Assembly: GCF_011075055.1 (NCBI RefSeq)
Contig: NC_058154.1
Span: 5,877,501 to 5,941,500 of the forward strand
DNA from: Mangifera indica
Lineage: Eukaryota; Streptophyta; Magnoliopsida; Sapindales; Anacardiaceae
Direction: 5' to 3'
Length of the DNA stretch: 64,000 bases
Both the position numbers and the translations under genes were made by a program. Within the stretch, counting starts at the first letter, position 1, and each line of letters starts with the position of its first letter. The notes beneath the pieces are model-generated. The model was not told the origin of the DNA, did not search any database, and worked only from the letters and a program-made list of their open reading frames with translations. This document shows, in pieces, positions 1-13,025 of this stretch.

Positions 1-203
1 CAAGACTTTCAAAGTACTTTTTTTTTCTTTCCTTACTTTGTCTTCCAAAGCCCCTCCAATTCCACCTTTTCCCTTCAAAAAACAAAGAAAACAACATGAA
101 GAAGGCTGAGCTTTTGGAATGGACAGGAGAAGATGATGGAAAAAGGCATAAAGTTTCCTTTTTTGTCTTCTCTCTTTATATATATACATACCTTTTAATA
201 TGG

Positions 204-253
<50 letters not shown>

Positions 254-390
254 TTATCTTTTTGTAATTGTTATGTATATATATATACAAACACACACAT
301 ACATGTGAACATATATATTTAAAACTGGAAATATCTCAAAGTAGGGTCAAAAAACATAAATGCCCCTGAAACGTACCTGAGGGTATTATA
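1..390 (-). repeat. 3' LTR of gypsy element G1 (truncated by window edge)
   Basis: This segment aligns base by base with 6421-6774, so the two are the long terminal repeats of one minus-strand element. Only the part next to the internal region is present; the rest lies before the window. Its inner edge reads TATAATACCC on the minus strand, where the other LTR reads TGTAATACCC, so the terminal TG has mutated. By eye the two LTRs differ at roughly a tenth of positions, so the insertion is not recent. It contains an expanded TA microsatellite. Confidence 0.85.
206..251. repeat. (TA)n microsatellite in the LTR
   Basis: An almost pure TA run of about 46 bases. The matching part of the other LTR (about 6635-6672) has shorter, interrupted TA runs, so the tract expanded after insertion. 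A 70-residue open frame over it is only Tyr/Ile low complexity and is not a gene. Confidence 0.9.
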
Positions 391-401
391 ACTCTTCCCT
401 T
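391..401 (-). other. Polypurine tract of gypsy G1
   Basis: On the minus strand this reads as a purine run (AAGGGAAGAGT) ending exactly at the start of the 3' LTR, the position where plus-strand DNA priming occurs in LTR retrotransposons. Confidence 0.7.
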
Positions 402-3400
402 CTCATAAGAATTTTGTCCTCGAAATTCATAAAAATAGCTCTGGGTACTTCTCCCTCATGGTCTACTCCATTTCCTAGAGAGTCTCCTCTATCTTCCGGT
501 TTCTCCACAAGACCTTTACCAAAGGGATCTACTGGTTCCTTATCTTCTTAATTCTTCTGTTAAGTATCTGAATCGGTCTTTCTTCATAACTAGAGTCTTT
601 TGCTAATTGAATGTCATTTGTATGCATGACCTAAAAATGATCACCAAGACACTTCCTCAAAGGGGAAACATGAAATACATTATGAATCCGGTCCATATTG
701 GCTGGTAAGGCCAATTTGTAAGCCACTTTACCAACTCCCCCAACTATCTCATATGGACCAATATATCTAGGAGCTAGCTCTCTTTTCTATCCAAATCTCA
801 TCAAATGCTTGAATGGAGCAACCTTTACAAATAGAAACTCACTCATATTAAATTCCAAGTCTCAGCGTCAATAGTCTACATAACTTTTCTATCGATCTTG
901 GGCTATTTTATTCTCTGCCTAATCAACTGGACATCATCAATCATCTTCTGGGTCAACTCGAGCCCAAGGGATCTAGATAACATATCTTTTTCTCCTATCT
1001 CATCCCAGTAGAGAGAAGAACAACAACTTTTACCATATAATAACTCATAAGGTGTTATCTGAATAGTCGTCTAGTAACTATTATTATAAGCAAACTCCAC
1101 TAAAGGTAAAATTTCTACCCACGTAGCTTTATGATCCAGGTAACAAGCTCTCAACATATCCTCCAAAATCTGATTAACCTTCTCCATCTGACCATCTGTC
1201 TAAGGTGATAGGTTGTACTAAGTGCCAAATTAATACCTAAGGATCTCTGGAGACTTTTCCAGAAAGCTAATATAAATCTTGTATCACGATCAAATACTAT
1301 AGTCTTGGGTATCCCATATAATCTAATAATCTCCCTAACATATAATCTCCTCAACTGATCTATGGTAGTAGTATCTTTGATAGGCAAGAAATGAGCTAAC
1401 TTGGTTAATCTATCAACAATCATCCAGATAGCATTGCATCCATTCTAAACTCTAAAGAGCCCACTAATGACATCCATAGAGATATGCTCCCATTTTTATT
1501 CTGGAATAGGCAGAGGCTGAAGCAACCTTGAAGTTATCTAATGTTCAGCCTTAATTTGTTGACAGGTGAGATATTTGGTAACAAACTCACCTATATCCCT
1601 TTTTATGCCCAACCACCGAAAATACCTTTTTAAATCATGATACATCTTTACACCCCCAAGATGAGTAGTGTCTATGAGAATTCTCTGTCTCAATTCGATT
1701 ATCTAGGGAATATCTACTTGATCTTTGAATTTGAGAACTTCAGTCGATACTTGAAAATCTGTCTCAAAACCCTCTTAAACTTTCTGAATTTTTTGTTAAC
1801 ACCACTTATCTCTTATTAGAGCCTCTCGAATCTCATCTATGAGAGTGGGCTAAATCTCTAATCTGGTGAGGGCTCCAATCATAAGCTCAATTATGATATC
1901 ATCACGTTTCTACTGAGGGCATCTGTAACCATATTAGCTTTGCCCGGATGATATTTAATATCACAGTTATAGTCTTTTACTAACTCGAGTTATCGTCTCT
2001 GTCTCATATTTAACTCTTTCTGGGTGAAGAAATATCTGAGACTCTTATGGTCAGTATAAATATTACATCTTACCCTACACAAATAGTGTCTCTAGATTTT
2101 TAAAGCAAAAATCACTGCTACTAACTTTAAATTATAAGTAGAGTATCGAGTTTCGAATTCTTTCAACACTTTTGAGGCATATGTTATCACCTTACCTCGT
2201 TGTATCAACATTGCTTCTAAACCACCATGTGAGGCATCAGTGTACAAATCCTACTCAACTCTCTCATCTGGAAGTGCTAACACAAGAGCAGTAGTCAATC
2301 TTATTTTCAATTCTTGGAAGCTTGCCTCACAAGCATCTAATCATTGAAATGGCATTATTTTCTTTGTGAGAGTTGTAAGAGGTCTGGATAATCTACTAAA
2401 TACCTTCACAAACCTCTGGTAATACCCCACCAAACCTAGGAAACTATGAAGCTCCCTGACTATCTTTGGTCTTTGCCATTCAACTATAGCTTCAATCTTA
2501 TTGGGATCCATGGATATACCCTTTGCTAAAATCACATGCCCCAAAAAGGTAACTCTATCTACCCAAAATTCACATTTCGAGAACTTGGCATACAATTGTC
2601 TTTCTTAACCTCTAGAGGGTAAACCTCAAGTGCTGCTCATGCTTCTCTCGACCGCGAGAATACACTAAGATATCATCAATAAATACCATAATAAATTTAT
2701 CCAAGCAATAATGGAATACCCTGTTCATCAAATCCATAAATACTATAGGGGCATTTGTCAATTCGAATGACATCACTACAAACTCAAAATGGTTATACCT
2801 TGTTCAAAAAGTTATCTTAGGTATATCTTTCTCTGCCACTCTCACCTAGTGATAACCAGATCTCAAATCTATCGTAGAGAAGACCACAGATCCTGGGTAA
2901 TGGGTACTTGTTCTTAACTATTACTTTATTTAACTCTCTGTAATTAATGCACATCCTCATAGACCCGTCTTTCTTTTTCACAAATAAGATGAGAGCTCTT
3001 CAAGAAGAATAGCTCGGTTTGATAAAACCATGAACTAGTAACTCTTGGAACTGTTTCTTTAGTTCTTATGACTTAGCAGAGGTTATTCGATAAGGTACTC
3101 TCGAAATAGGTGTTGTGTCTAGTGCTAGCTCTATACTAAACTCAACCTCTCACTAGGGAGCTAATCTCAGTAGCTCATTCGAAAACACATTTGGAAACTC
3201 TCATACCACTAGTGTCTTATCAATAGTCAGGTCTGACTCAATCTTGCTAACTATATGAGCCAAATATCTAGTACACCTCTTTTTTAATATTTTACTGGCT
3301 TTCAACATATTGATCATCAAACTCTGGATATAACCCTCAATTAACTCGAACGGATCTCTAGATTCCAGGTTTAATCTCATTTTTTTTTTTACAATCAATC

Positions 3401-3800
3401 TCAGCTTCGTATCTCCTCAAAAAGTCTATCCCATAATCATGTCAAAATCTGACATTTCGAACATAATTAGGTTCACACCAGTAACTGTCAACCATAAATC
3501 ACAATACTCTATCCTAGTAGCATTATCTCACTAATAATTAACCCCTTATCAGGCAACTCAATCATAATCCTTTGAGCTATTCTAACGGGTTGTACCTTTA
3601 ACCTTTCAATTAAACTCTTGGCTATAAAACAATGAGTAGCCCTATAATCAACTAAAATATAAATAGGAGTATCAAGATAAAGAATCTGGCTCGTGATTGA
3701 TGATGGGTTAGCCTCTACTAGGCCATGGGTGATCGTATAAAGTCTGGTTGTGGCCTCTCCTACAGGTTGCTACCGTTTTACTCTCATGAGGCAACTGTAC
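402..3800 (-). pseudogene. Gypsy G1 pol: protease, RT, RNase H, integrase, chromodomain (broken)
   Basis: Read on the minus strand from about 3800 to 400, the order is protease, reverse transcriptase, RNase H, integrase, then a C-terminal domain with the VKVLWRN-type chromodomain signature (about 415-600). The order RT-RNase H-integrase is that of Ty3/gypsy, and the terminal chromodomain marks the chromovirus lineage. RT is recognised by FIDDILVYS (about 2655-2690) and by the thumb region at 2341-2595 ([12 protein letters not shown]). Integrase at 1151-1423 keeps VDRLTK and the second catalytic Asp, but a frameshift precedes the catalytic Glu. The protease site, normally D-[ST]-G, reads DYR near 3630. 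Many stops and frameshifts are present, so it is not functional. Confidence 0.85.
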
Positions 3801-4790
3801 AAAAACGGGCAATATATCTAGGCTGATGACATCTGAAACAAATTGTCTGGCCTATCAAACCCTTTCCTTTATATTGTTTCCCACATTTCTGGCAAATTGG
3901 TATCTCTGGTCTTCTCTATGCTGAAACTAAACCACTACTTATCGGGGGAACTGGCATGACAGTAAGAGGTGTAACCTTTTGCCCTATGGTTTGACCGAAC
4001 CTCCTCTTCACAAAAATCTTTACCCTTAAAGCTCTACAGAGGGTCTTTGCATAAGTCCTGAGTGGCTACACCCTTGTCATAACATCTCGAGCTATCTTCA
4101 GATCTAGCCCGTACATGAACTTCTACATATACCCTATCTTTGTACTAGTTATCTCGGAGGCATACTAGGATAATTGATTGAACTTCTTGGAATATTCCTT
4201 TACTAAATCTATCCCCTGCATTAGATTAATAAACTCCTAGGCACCCTAATACAAGTAACATCGGTGTCTTTATACTCTGCCTCAAATTGATGCCCGAACT
4301 CAGACCAAGTCATCTCTAAGACATTGATCGTATCTCTAACTAAGTTCCACCATATTCTTGCCCTTGACTTGAAAAGATAGGTGGCATATCTCATTCCCTC
4401 TTAGTCGGTCATGTCAAATAGGGCTATTGTAATCTCTACTGATTCCAACCACTTTTTAGCTACTATTGAGTCCTTTGCACCATCAAATTTTTGAGGCTAG
4501 TGCATACTAGGGAGGTTGAAGATAGGATGCAGTTATGTCCTCACTGGGACTGCTTTAGATGTTGAAGTAACCTTCATTATATCATGCCCTTAGGTTGACA
4601 GTGTATGCGTATCTCACTTCCTTACATAGGACCACCTCTATGCTCTTCATCATTTCTCTAAAAATCTTTTGCACGTCATGTTCACTGAGTCCCCTTCAAG
4701 GTACCTGGGGAGCTACTCCTTCACTTTGGCTCCTCTGAGAGGGATTTATTGGCGTTTGGCTTTTAGGTCCTGAAAATAAATACATCAGCT
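3801..4790 (-). pseudogene. Gypsy G1 gag with degenerate zinc knuckle
   Basis: Minus-strand fragments match the retrotransposon gag family: a stretch with SRARIWWN and WSEFGHQF-like motifs (about 4280-4400) lies upstream of a CCHC knuckle at about 3810-3870. The knuckle reads C-F-R-C-H-Q-P-R-Y-I-A-R-F-C, so the zinc-binding His has become Tyr. The frame is interrupted repeatedly. Gag would form the cytoplasmic virus-like particle; this copy cannot. Confidence 0.75.
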
Positions 4791-4932
4791 TTATAAAATT
4801 CAGCAAGTTTAAGTGAAAACTTAACTTACAGTGATCGGCTACTAGGGTGGTCAGCGTGGCTGTAAGGTATTCCATCTTTATGTTACTTGGATTACTCTAT
4901 TTTGTTTTAAAAAATATTTTTTGGGTTCCCAA

Positions 4933-4950
4933 AATCTTGCTTTGATACCA
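4933..4950 (-). other. tRNA primer binding site of gypsy G1
   Basis: On the minus strand this begins TGGTATCAAAGC, close to TGGTATCAGAGC, the sequence complementary to the 3' end of plant initiator tRNA-Met. It lies 3 bases inside the 5' LTR. It fixes the orientation of the element as minus. Confidence 0.8.
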
Positions 4951-4953
4951 ACT

Positions 4954-6774
4954 TGTAATATCACTCCCCAGAAGTACTGTCTTCTAGAGAAAAAATGTTA
5001 CAAATTAATATCTGAAGCAATTATTTTAAAACAAATTTTAAAATGAACTCATTCACTAAAAGTGTTCTAAAATTATTTTGAGAAAACTGAAAATCTGAAA
5101 ACGAACAAAAGATATATATATCCCATATGAAAACTCATTTGAAAACATCTGAGATCATGGAGTAATTATACACATGCCCCTAGATACAACTATACAACTA
5201 TACAACTATCTGAATAAGGCCAAAAATCAATAATATCATAGGTAACCAGCCCTAGCCTAAGCCTAGATCTATCTTCGCTGACCTGACATTGCCTCGCAGC
5301 TACCTCAATCACCTGTACATGCAATTATGAAAGAAAAGGAAGTGAAAGATAAGAACACTCAGTAAGGGGAAAGAATTAAGTAAACTATCTCCTCTCCAAT
5401 TCTAAATCATTCTTGGGACTTATTCTCACATTATAACCTCCTCAAGGAATCAAGGGGATAATCTAGTTCATCTTTTACTATTTCGATCATACTTTTTCTA
5501 AGCTCAAGCTCTCTTCCTTTCTCTCACTACACCATTTTCTAAATCTGAATTGTGTTCTAGTATGAGTATGCTTTACTACCAGTAGTCCCAACCACGAGCC
5601 TATGTCCTACTACGAATGTGTCCTACTACGAGTAGTATAATGTAAAGTGCTCCCTCGTAGTTTATAGTATGCATGCGTGCTTTATCTCTTATTAATCTTG
5701 CTTCCATCTAAAACTATCCATAACCCACCAGACCACACTTTTGAGATGACACCTGAATCTTGAGCCCCAAATTCCTTTTCTTGATTTTTTTAATTTTCTT
5801 TTTCCTTTTCTTTTTCTCTCATTTCTTTCCTTTCTTTTCTGTCTTTTCTTCCTTTTTTTTTTCTCCTCCTTTTCTTTCTTTCTTTCTTTACAAAAACTAT
5901 AAATTATTGCTTATTGAACTATTCATTTAGTAGGGTAATCTTTTTATTCATGCAATTTAATAGTCCAAATGGTCTATAATTCATACAAGTTATATATTAT
6001 TGAAAAGAAGATTCAAAAAGCTTTCTAATAAGCTATAATAACACTCATGATTCATCAGATAAGGTAGCCAAAACGTGGGACAAATGTTATGGCAAAACCA
6101 TAAATATTATTCAACTCTCTGCCATGAACATAATCACACATATAAATACCTCAAATGGAAAAACAAAATATCTCAACTTAATCATCATTTATAACATAGT
6201 GCCAAGGAACTAAAAGCATAAAACATGAAACATACCAAAAATAATACCCCTTACCTTGTTTCAAGCCAATCTTTGCAAGTTGGCTCCCTCATCTTTGTCT
6301 TGCTTCTTTTATCACCAAAACCATCTTAAATCAACACCAAAACACACTAACATATTCATATAACATATATCCAATATATATAAACATAGGTAAAGGGTAA
6401 AGAAGAAGATCTTTTGGTTATCAAGGCTTTCACAATGCTTCTTTTTTTTTCTTTCCTTGCTTTGTCTTCCATAACCCCTTCAATTCCTCCTTTTTTCCTT
6501 CAAAAAATAAATAAAACAACATGAAAAAGGCTGAGCTTCTGGAATGGATAGGAGAAGATGATGGAAAAAAGCATAAAATTTCCTTTTTTGTCTTTTCTTT
6601 CTTTATATATACACATACTTTTTAATATGAATTTATATATACATATATGTGTCTATATATATATATATATATAAACACACACATACATGTAAACATATAT
6701 ATTTAAAACTGGAAATGTCTCAAAGTAAGGCCAAAAAACATAAATACCCCTGAATCGTACATGAGGGTATTACA
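4954..6774 (-). repeat. 5' LTR of gypsy G1 (1821 bp)
   Basis: Complete LTR with terminal inverted hexamer: minus-strand TGTAAT at 6774 and ATTACA at 4954. It is bordered by the primer binding site on one side and by plus-strand gypsy coding sequence on the other. Pyrimidine-rich runs (5780-5890) and short TA tracts (6600-6672) are present. Its outer end interrupts a reverse transcriptase frame that resumes at 6775. Confidence 0.85.
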
Positions 6775-8242
6775 ATATAGATATTATGAATTTGTGGTTA
6801 TGCCCTTTAGATTGACCAACACCTCAATAACATTTATAGACCTTATGAACAAGTGTTCTAGGATTACTTAGATAAGTTCTTAGTAGTGTTTATTAACGAT
6901 ATCCTAGTATATTCTAAAAATAGAGAAGAGCAAAAGCAACATTTGAGATTTATGCTCTAGAGATTGAGGGAGAAGCAGTTGTACACTAAATTCTCTAAGT
7001 GTGAGTTTTAGTTAGATATGGTAGCATTTCTTGGGTACATAATTTCAACAGATGACAAATTAGTAGACCTTAGTAAAATTGAGGATGCGTTGGAGTGGTA
7101 GAGGCCTAAGATAGACAAAGAGGTCAAGAGCTTTCTTGAGTTTATAGGTTATTATAAACATTTTGTTAAGGGATTCACCCATTTTTTAAGATGGTTAGAT
7201 TCCTATGAGTAAAGTTTCCAGGAGTTAAAAAAGAGGTTTACATCAGTTCCTATTTTAGTTTTGCTAGTAGAGAGCGAAGAGTATGACTTATATACAGATG
7301 CCTCACATTAGGACTTGGGAGTAGTGTTTATGCAGAAAGGTAGGTAATAGCTTATGTTTTTCGGTAATTAAAGGAGTATAAGATTAGGTACCTGACACAT
7401 GACCTCGAGTTAGTAACTATTGTCATTACACTTAAGATATGGTGACACTATCTATATGGGGTAAAAAGTAACTTTTGCACGAATCACAAAAGTCTTAAAC
7501 ATTTCTTCACCCAAAATGAGCTTAATATGGGATAGAGATGGTGGTTAGAACAGGTGAATGACTATAATTGTGAGATTCGATATCACCCAAGTAAGGCCAA
7601 TATGGTTGTAGATGCCCTAAACATAAAAGTAATCGTGCCATATATTACCGCTTACTATGAATTACATCAAGAGTTGGCGAAAGAATAGATTGAAGTGATC
7701 TTAAAGCACTTGGCAAGCCTCTAGGTTCAGGTAACCTTTTTTGATAAGATCCATATTGCCCAAGTTTTAAATGAAGGGTGTATTCAAATATGGCAAAGGA
7801 TTACTGAGGATGTCAAAACCGATTTTAATATGGTTAAGAAGATCTTGAGGTTTAAAAGAAGATTATGTGTTCTTCAAAAGTAGAGTTTAAGAGATAGGAT
7901 CCTTTCAGAGGTATACAATTTCTTTTACACTATCTACCTTGAAAGTGTAAAGATATATTAGAATCTGAGGAGATCATTTTGGTAGACTTCATAACTAAGT
8001 GCCTTATATGTTAATAGGTTAAAGTTGAACATCAGAGACTATTTGGACTATTATAGTTTCTTAATATTCCCCAGTGGAAATGGGAACATATATTGATAGA
8101 CTCCGTGGTTAGTTTGCTAAAGGTCAAAGGAGGATATAATGCATTATGAGTCATAGTAGACTATTGACCGAGTTGACACACTTCATTATAATAAGGACAC
8201 CACAAGTACATATCAATTAGGTTAGATCTACGTGACAGAGAT
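6775..8242 (+). pseudogene. Ty3/gypsy pol fragment (RT, RNase H, start of integrase)
   Basis: Conceptual translation on the plus strand starts inside RT (YEFVVMPF), passes the catalytic box at 6889-6900, the thumb (FLGYI, IGYYKHF), RNase H (YTDASH near 7290, with the primer-grip region following) and runs into the start of the integrase core by about 8200. Its RT is cut at the left by insertion of the minus-strand gypsy element, and its integrase is cut at the right by a copia LTR. The catalytic box is FIND instead of FIDD, so the enzyme would be dead even without the many stops. A homologous fragment lies at 60631-61738. Confidence 0.85.
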
Positions 8243-9506
8243 TGTTAAGATAGGTGCCTTAGAGCCAATCAAATTTGGCATTTATGGATGTAATTTTATA
8301 TTAATAATTAATAAAGGATTTTTTGTTATTTAATTCATATGTTATCTATTTATATGATCATATGAATAACATACCCTTAAAATGATAGAATTATGACGAG
8401 GGGATCAAATAATTGATCATGGGAACCCAATGTACACTTTTAGTAGTCATTCTAGAAACATTCGTAATCCTAACATTGCAATGAACAATGACACGTGTAA
8501 TGATAATAGGATTATTATAGTGTTAAACGAATCCACTAAAAGTGGCAATAATTCTTACGTGTCGAAGCTATTGTAGACGACTTAGAGTAATACATTAGCG
8601 CATATTGTAGACATGTTTATTAGCCTGACCTAACTAGAGGATATCCATACGGATAGTTGTTCCAATGTCTATAGAATAAAACTACTTAATACCACAAGTA
8701 CATGTGATCTTTTGATTTAAGGTCGTCAAACTATCTTATGTAAGGATCGATATGGTTTGACATTATTTATCGTGTCATCATAATTAGGGTAACTATAAAG
8801 GTAGTAATCAACCATATTGTGAGATACATGGAGGCTATGTTTAATCGATAAAGGATTCATCACCTTTGAGTATAGGAGAAGATATCTTAATGAGAATACT
8901 AAATAACATCTATGACTGCTTGAATCTATAGCCACAGTAGGATAAGGTTATTGCTTAATCCATGTTAGTCATTGAGGTATATGAGTTCATATTGAGGAAC
9001 TATTGAGATAGACACTTTTCTATGTTTTAACCTCGAGAGATATTGGTTGACAAAAAAATTGAATTGCACATAATTGTGATGTTATTAAAGTTTAATAGAT
9101 GTCCACTGATACTTTGTCATTCGGTGGCCATGATGTTTTGCTATAGGCCAATCTTGGTCTGTGTCTGAATTCAACCTAAATTTAGAGACTATCGGTTCGA
9201 TAGCAAGTTTATGGGTCACACGCATATAAAAGTTGATTTGAAACTAGATGAGAGAATTATTTAGCAATAATCCTAGTGTTTAGGGAAAGAGAGAACTCGA
9301 TTGACCACGTTTTGACTAAGTTAAAATGGGTGTGCATGGTGTTGGGTGGCACCATGCAAAATTATATAAAGCATGACCCATGTGTTATTCATGATTCATG
9401 AATATATATTCTAAAACAAGTATCCTAATTAAGGTTTTAGGATTCTTTGTTTTTAATTTTTTTTAATTCCACTTCGTTGTAAATTATCAAGAACATGAAA
9501 ACCCTA
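8243..9506 (+). repeat. Copia LTR-A, solo copy
   Basis: Starts TGTTAAGATAGG and ends near AAAACCCTATA. It is homologous along its length to 61739-63476 (plus) and to 11409-13025 (minus). The start fits the family rule seen where a polypurine tract is present (GGGAGA followed by TGTTAG or TATTAG). No primer binding site or coding region of its own follows: the next bases belong to a different LTR family. It interrupts a gypsy integrase. A short open frame on the opposite strand is not a gene. Confidence 0.75.
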
Positions 9507-10890
9507 TAATATCACATAGTAGACGTACCAAATATCTTTGTTGAATACCATGAGAAGATATTAGTATAGGTGACGATGATGGTCATCCCATTAAAGCATT
9601 AGTATGGAAGAATAGTTAGATAATCATTTTTTGAACATGCCCAATAACGATAAGTCACATGGTCATTAAATCATAATCAATGACTTATTATAATTTTATA
9701 TTCGTGTATGAAGTAATCCTTTAACCTGAGACATTATGATTGGATCAAATACATGTATGTGTGATTCATATGGTGTATATATACGGGGTTAATCATACCC
9801 TGTAAGACAAACCATATTTGTCATGTGTTATTTGTATATAGAGAAGAATGATATTCAAGATATAATTGGTTGACTTGGATGGTATTGGTTATGAATATCC
9901 TTTGATTCAACCCAAATTTAAGTTCTGAAGTGAACATTGATAAATATTGGAAATCAAATCTCTAACCAGAGTATAATGTAAGTCATGCAAAGGATGTTCG
10001 TAATTACAAGTTCCAAATATTTAAATCAATGATTCATATAGAAGCAAAATTAGTACTTTGACAATCTATGAATTCGAAATCGATCTAGATTTGATAACGA
10101 AAGGATATTACCTATATGGTATAATTGGGGATATTCGATTCGATGGAGTATTTCTTCATTATGGTTTATAGAGTATGACACATTACTATATGTTTTCCAT
10201 AGTTATTGAGTTTTCAGATGCCCTTTAGATAGTATGAAAAGGGACTCATGGTTATACCATGGTGAACCTAGAAGGTCACATCAATAACCAAAAATTTTAA
10301 GAGTGAGGATTGATTACCCAAGATTGGCTATCACCTTCCAAAGGATAATAATATTCATATAAATGTTATATGGGGGGCAAAGATAGCATTTTCAAGGTTA
10401 AAATATTGGTTAGATGAAACTAGGATGCCTAAAGTATATAATTGGTACATATATATAGCATATCCACAAATTGAGAATTTGTTGGGCAAAAAGAAAATGT
10501 ACAAACTGGATTTTGACCCACCATTATAAAAAAGTGGTTCTTAGTTTATTTAAGCTAAGCTAAGTATGTTCATTTTGTAAACACATTCTCTCACTAATAA
10601 AAGAAAAGCTTTCTCTTTTCTCTTTCTTGTGTCTCTCAGTTAAGGTGATAAAGAAAACTTGTGGTGGACTTGCTTTGGAGGCTTTTACGTTTAAGGAACT
10701 CTTCCATCATCCAAAATTCCATAGATGGCAAAGAAGTAGGTAAACATTCTTCATCTTTCTCTTTTTCCATTGCATGTCATGGTTCTTATTTTTTCTCCAA
10801 GTATAATGCTTATTTGCATCTTCATCTTTATCTTCATCTATTTCATCTTTCAATAGGCAACATTTAAATAGTTGGAATCAAAGTAGGGAT
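9507..10890 (+). repeat. Copia LTR-B, 5'-truncated copy
   Basis: This is the reverse complement, with divergence, of the 3' LTR of the minus-strand copia B element at about 37000-38520. Matching landmarks are the ATATCACATAGTAG start region, a long AT-rich centre, the GAATTTGTTGGGC segment near 10480 and the GGCAAAGAAGTAGGTAAAC segment near 10725. The first 240 or so bases of the LTR are missing, and the copy abuts LTR-A directly. An open frame at 10661-10867 lies within the LTR and shows no recognisable domain. Confidence 0.7.
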
Positions 10891-10894
10891 CAAA

Positions 10895-11408
10895 TTTAAG
10901 TATTTTCAATTTGCTTACTGCATTCACCACACGATCATGTGGTATGGGACACACGCTCATGTATGCGAACTCAAGTACTTAGATCAGGTTCTTCTAGTGT
11001 TCCTGTAACTGCTAGATGTTGTTGTCCTATAAACAGTTAACTAGAATACGTGAACTTCCCATGTAAAGTCTTAGCTCGACCATGTGTAGGGTTAAATGAT
11101 CGAAATACCTTTACAAAATGGCGTGATTGAGATGAGTTTTAAAAATGAAAGTGAAATAAATATCTAAAATGGCATACACCTATGTTAGTAAGAGGCCACG
11201 AGAAGGGTGGTCATTTGTTAGCAAATTAAAGGGCATACCCTCGTATGTCCAAAGTAACACTCTTATGCATATAGGATATAGGAAATAAAGGAGCAAGGGA
11301 ACGAGGTTAGAGTTTAATGGGTCATCTCGAGAGTTAGTGAAGAGTTTCGATAGCACTAGTACCCGATATGCCTAAGAGATGAAATTGTAGTACGACATGA
11401 GATATACT
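10895..11408 (+). repeat. Gypsy LTR fragment, interrupted by copia A1
   Basis: Shares a run of landmarks in the same order with the plus-strand gypsy LTR at about 55145-55740, among them the CATGTGTAGGGTTAAATGAT-like block and the AGAGATGAAATTGTAG block. The copia A1 LTR begins at 11409 and ends the similarity. The sequence at 15723-16690 may be the other side of the same interrupted LTR. Confidence 0.5.
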
Positions 11409-13025
11409 TATAGGGTTTTAGGGTGTTGTTAATCAGTAATGCAATGGAATTAAAAATTTTAAAAAATATCAAAGATCCTAAAACCTATCCAAGATACCTA
11501 TTTTAATGCATAGATTCTTGAACATGTTAAATACACATAGGGTGTTTAGAAATTATACCTGCGTTGTTAGCTCTTCCAATACTTCACATGGCTATGTAAA
11601 GATCATTATCTAACCTTTTTAAGGTGGTGCATTGGTATCCATGCAAAGCACGAATGAGAGGCGATCCAAAAGAAAAGGTTACTAAGGTTTTCTATCAAAC
11701 AAGGACTTTGAATTTATTGAAAGTTTTAATGCATAGGAATCCTAATTAAATTAAGATTCCAACTCAAGCTTAAACTTTTATCAAACAAAGACTTTGAAGA
11801 ATCTTTGTTTAACTAAAACACCTTACCCACGAGTTAACTTAGCTAGTTGACTTGTACCCATTATTTGGCCTTGGTCGATTGGAATCTTAAATAGAGTCTA
11901 ACCAAAACCATGTAGTACATTTGCACGATGCCATGTGGCATTGTACACACCAAATGATTCTAGTCAAAACACATCCATAGATTTCTTTTTTTCCATGATC
12001 TCAAGATTGTCATCAAATGATCCTTACCTCTTGGTTCGTATTAACCTGTTAACACATATGACTGATAAGCTCTTTATTAAACCGATAGTGTCTAATTCAG
12101 GTCAAATTTAAACACAGACCCAGATTGGCCTCTAGGAAAGTGTCATAGCCACTTGGAGAACAGAATATCAGTGAACATCTTTATAAGCTTTTATAACATC
12201 ACACTTACGTGCAATTCAATATTTTTGTCAATCGATATCTCTCGAGGCTATAAGTATGTATGTCTTAGTAATTCCTCAATATGAGCTAATATACATTAAT
12301 AACTTACACGGATTAGGTTACAATTTCATCCCATTATGGCCATAGACTCAAACAGTTATGAATATCTTTCAGCATTCACATATGAGATGTCTTCTCCTGA
12401 GCTCAGGAATGACAAATCTTTTATTGATTAACTATAGCCTCAATTTATTTCACAATATAGTTGTTAACTAAATTATGATATCTTTATTACAATGACATAT
12501 TGGATAGTGTCAAATCATACTAATCCTTACACGAGCCAGTTTGGTAACCTTAAGTCAAAGGATCACATGTACCTGTGATGTTTAAAGGCTTTGTTCTATA
12601 GACACTGGAACAACCATCCATATGAATATCCTCTGGTAGGAACAGTCCGATGAACACATCAATAATGTGCACCTATGTATTACACCAAGCCATTAGTAAA
12701 TAGTTTTGACACATGAAAACTTTCGCCATCTTTCGGTGGGGTCACTCAACACTGATAATCCCATACCTTTATATCTGTCATTAGTCATTGTAATGTCAAG
12801 ATTATGGAGATATCTAGAATGGCTATCTAATATGTTTATAGGGTTCTTATGATCAGTCATCTAATCTCTTCATCACAATTATACCATTTTGAGGATATGT
12901 TATTCGCACAATTATATAATAGAAAAGCATATGAATTGAATAACTATAAATCATTTTATTAATTAATGAGATAAATTATAATTATAAATGTCATATAAAT
13001 TGGCTCTAGGACATCTACCCTAATA
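11409..13025 (-). repeat. Copia LTR-A: 3' LTR of minus-strand element A1
   Basis: About 1617 bp. On the minus strand it starts TATTAGGGTAGATGTCC at 13025, directly after a purine tract, and ends CCCTATA at 11409. It carries the family blocks also seen in the copies at 8243 and 61739, for instance the region around 12540-12660. The terminal TG and CA are both mutated to TA. It is the 3' LTR of the decayed copia body at 13026-15722. Confidence 0.8.

Noticed and set aside
96..308. Open frame MKKAELLEW... in the first LTR
   Set aside because: Two thirds of it is TA-repeat Tyr/Ile, it lies in an LTR, and the paired LTR does not conserve it.
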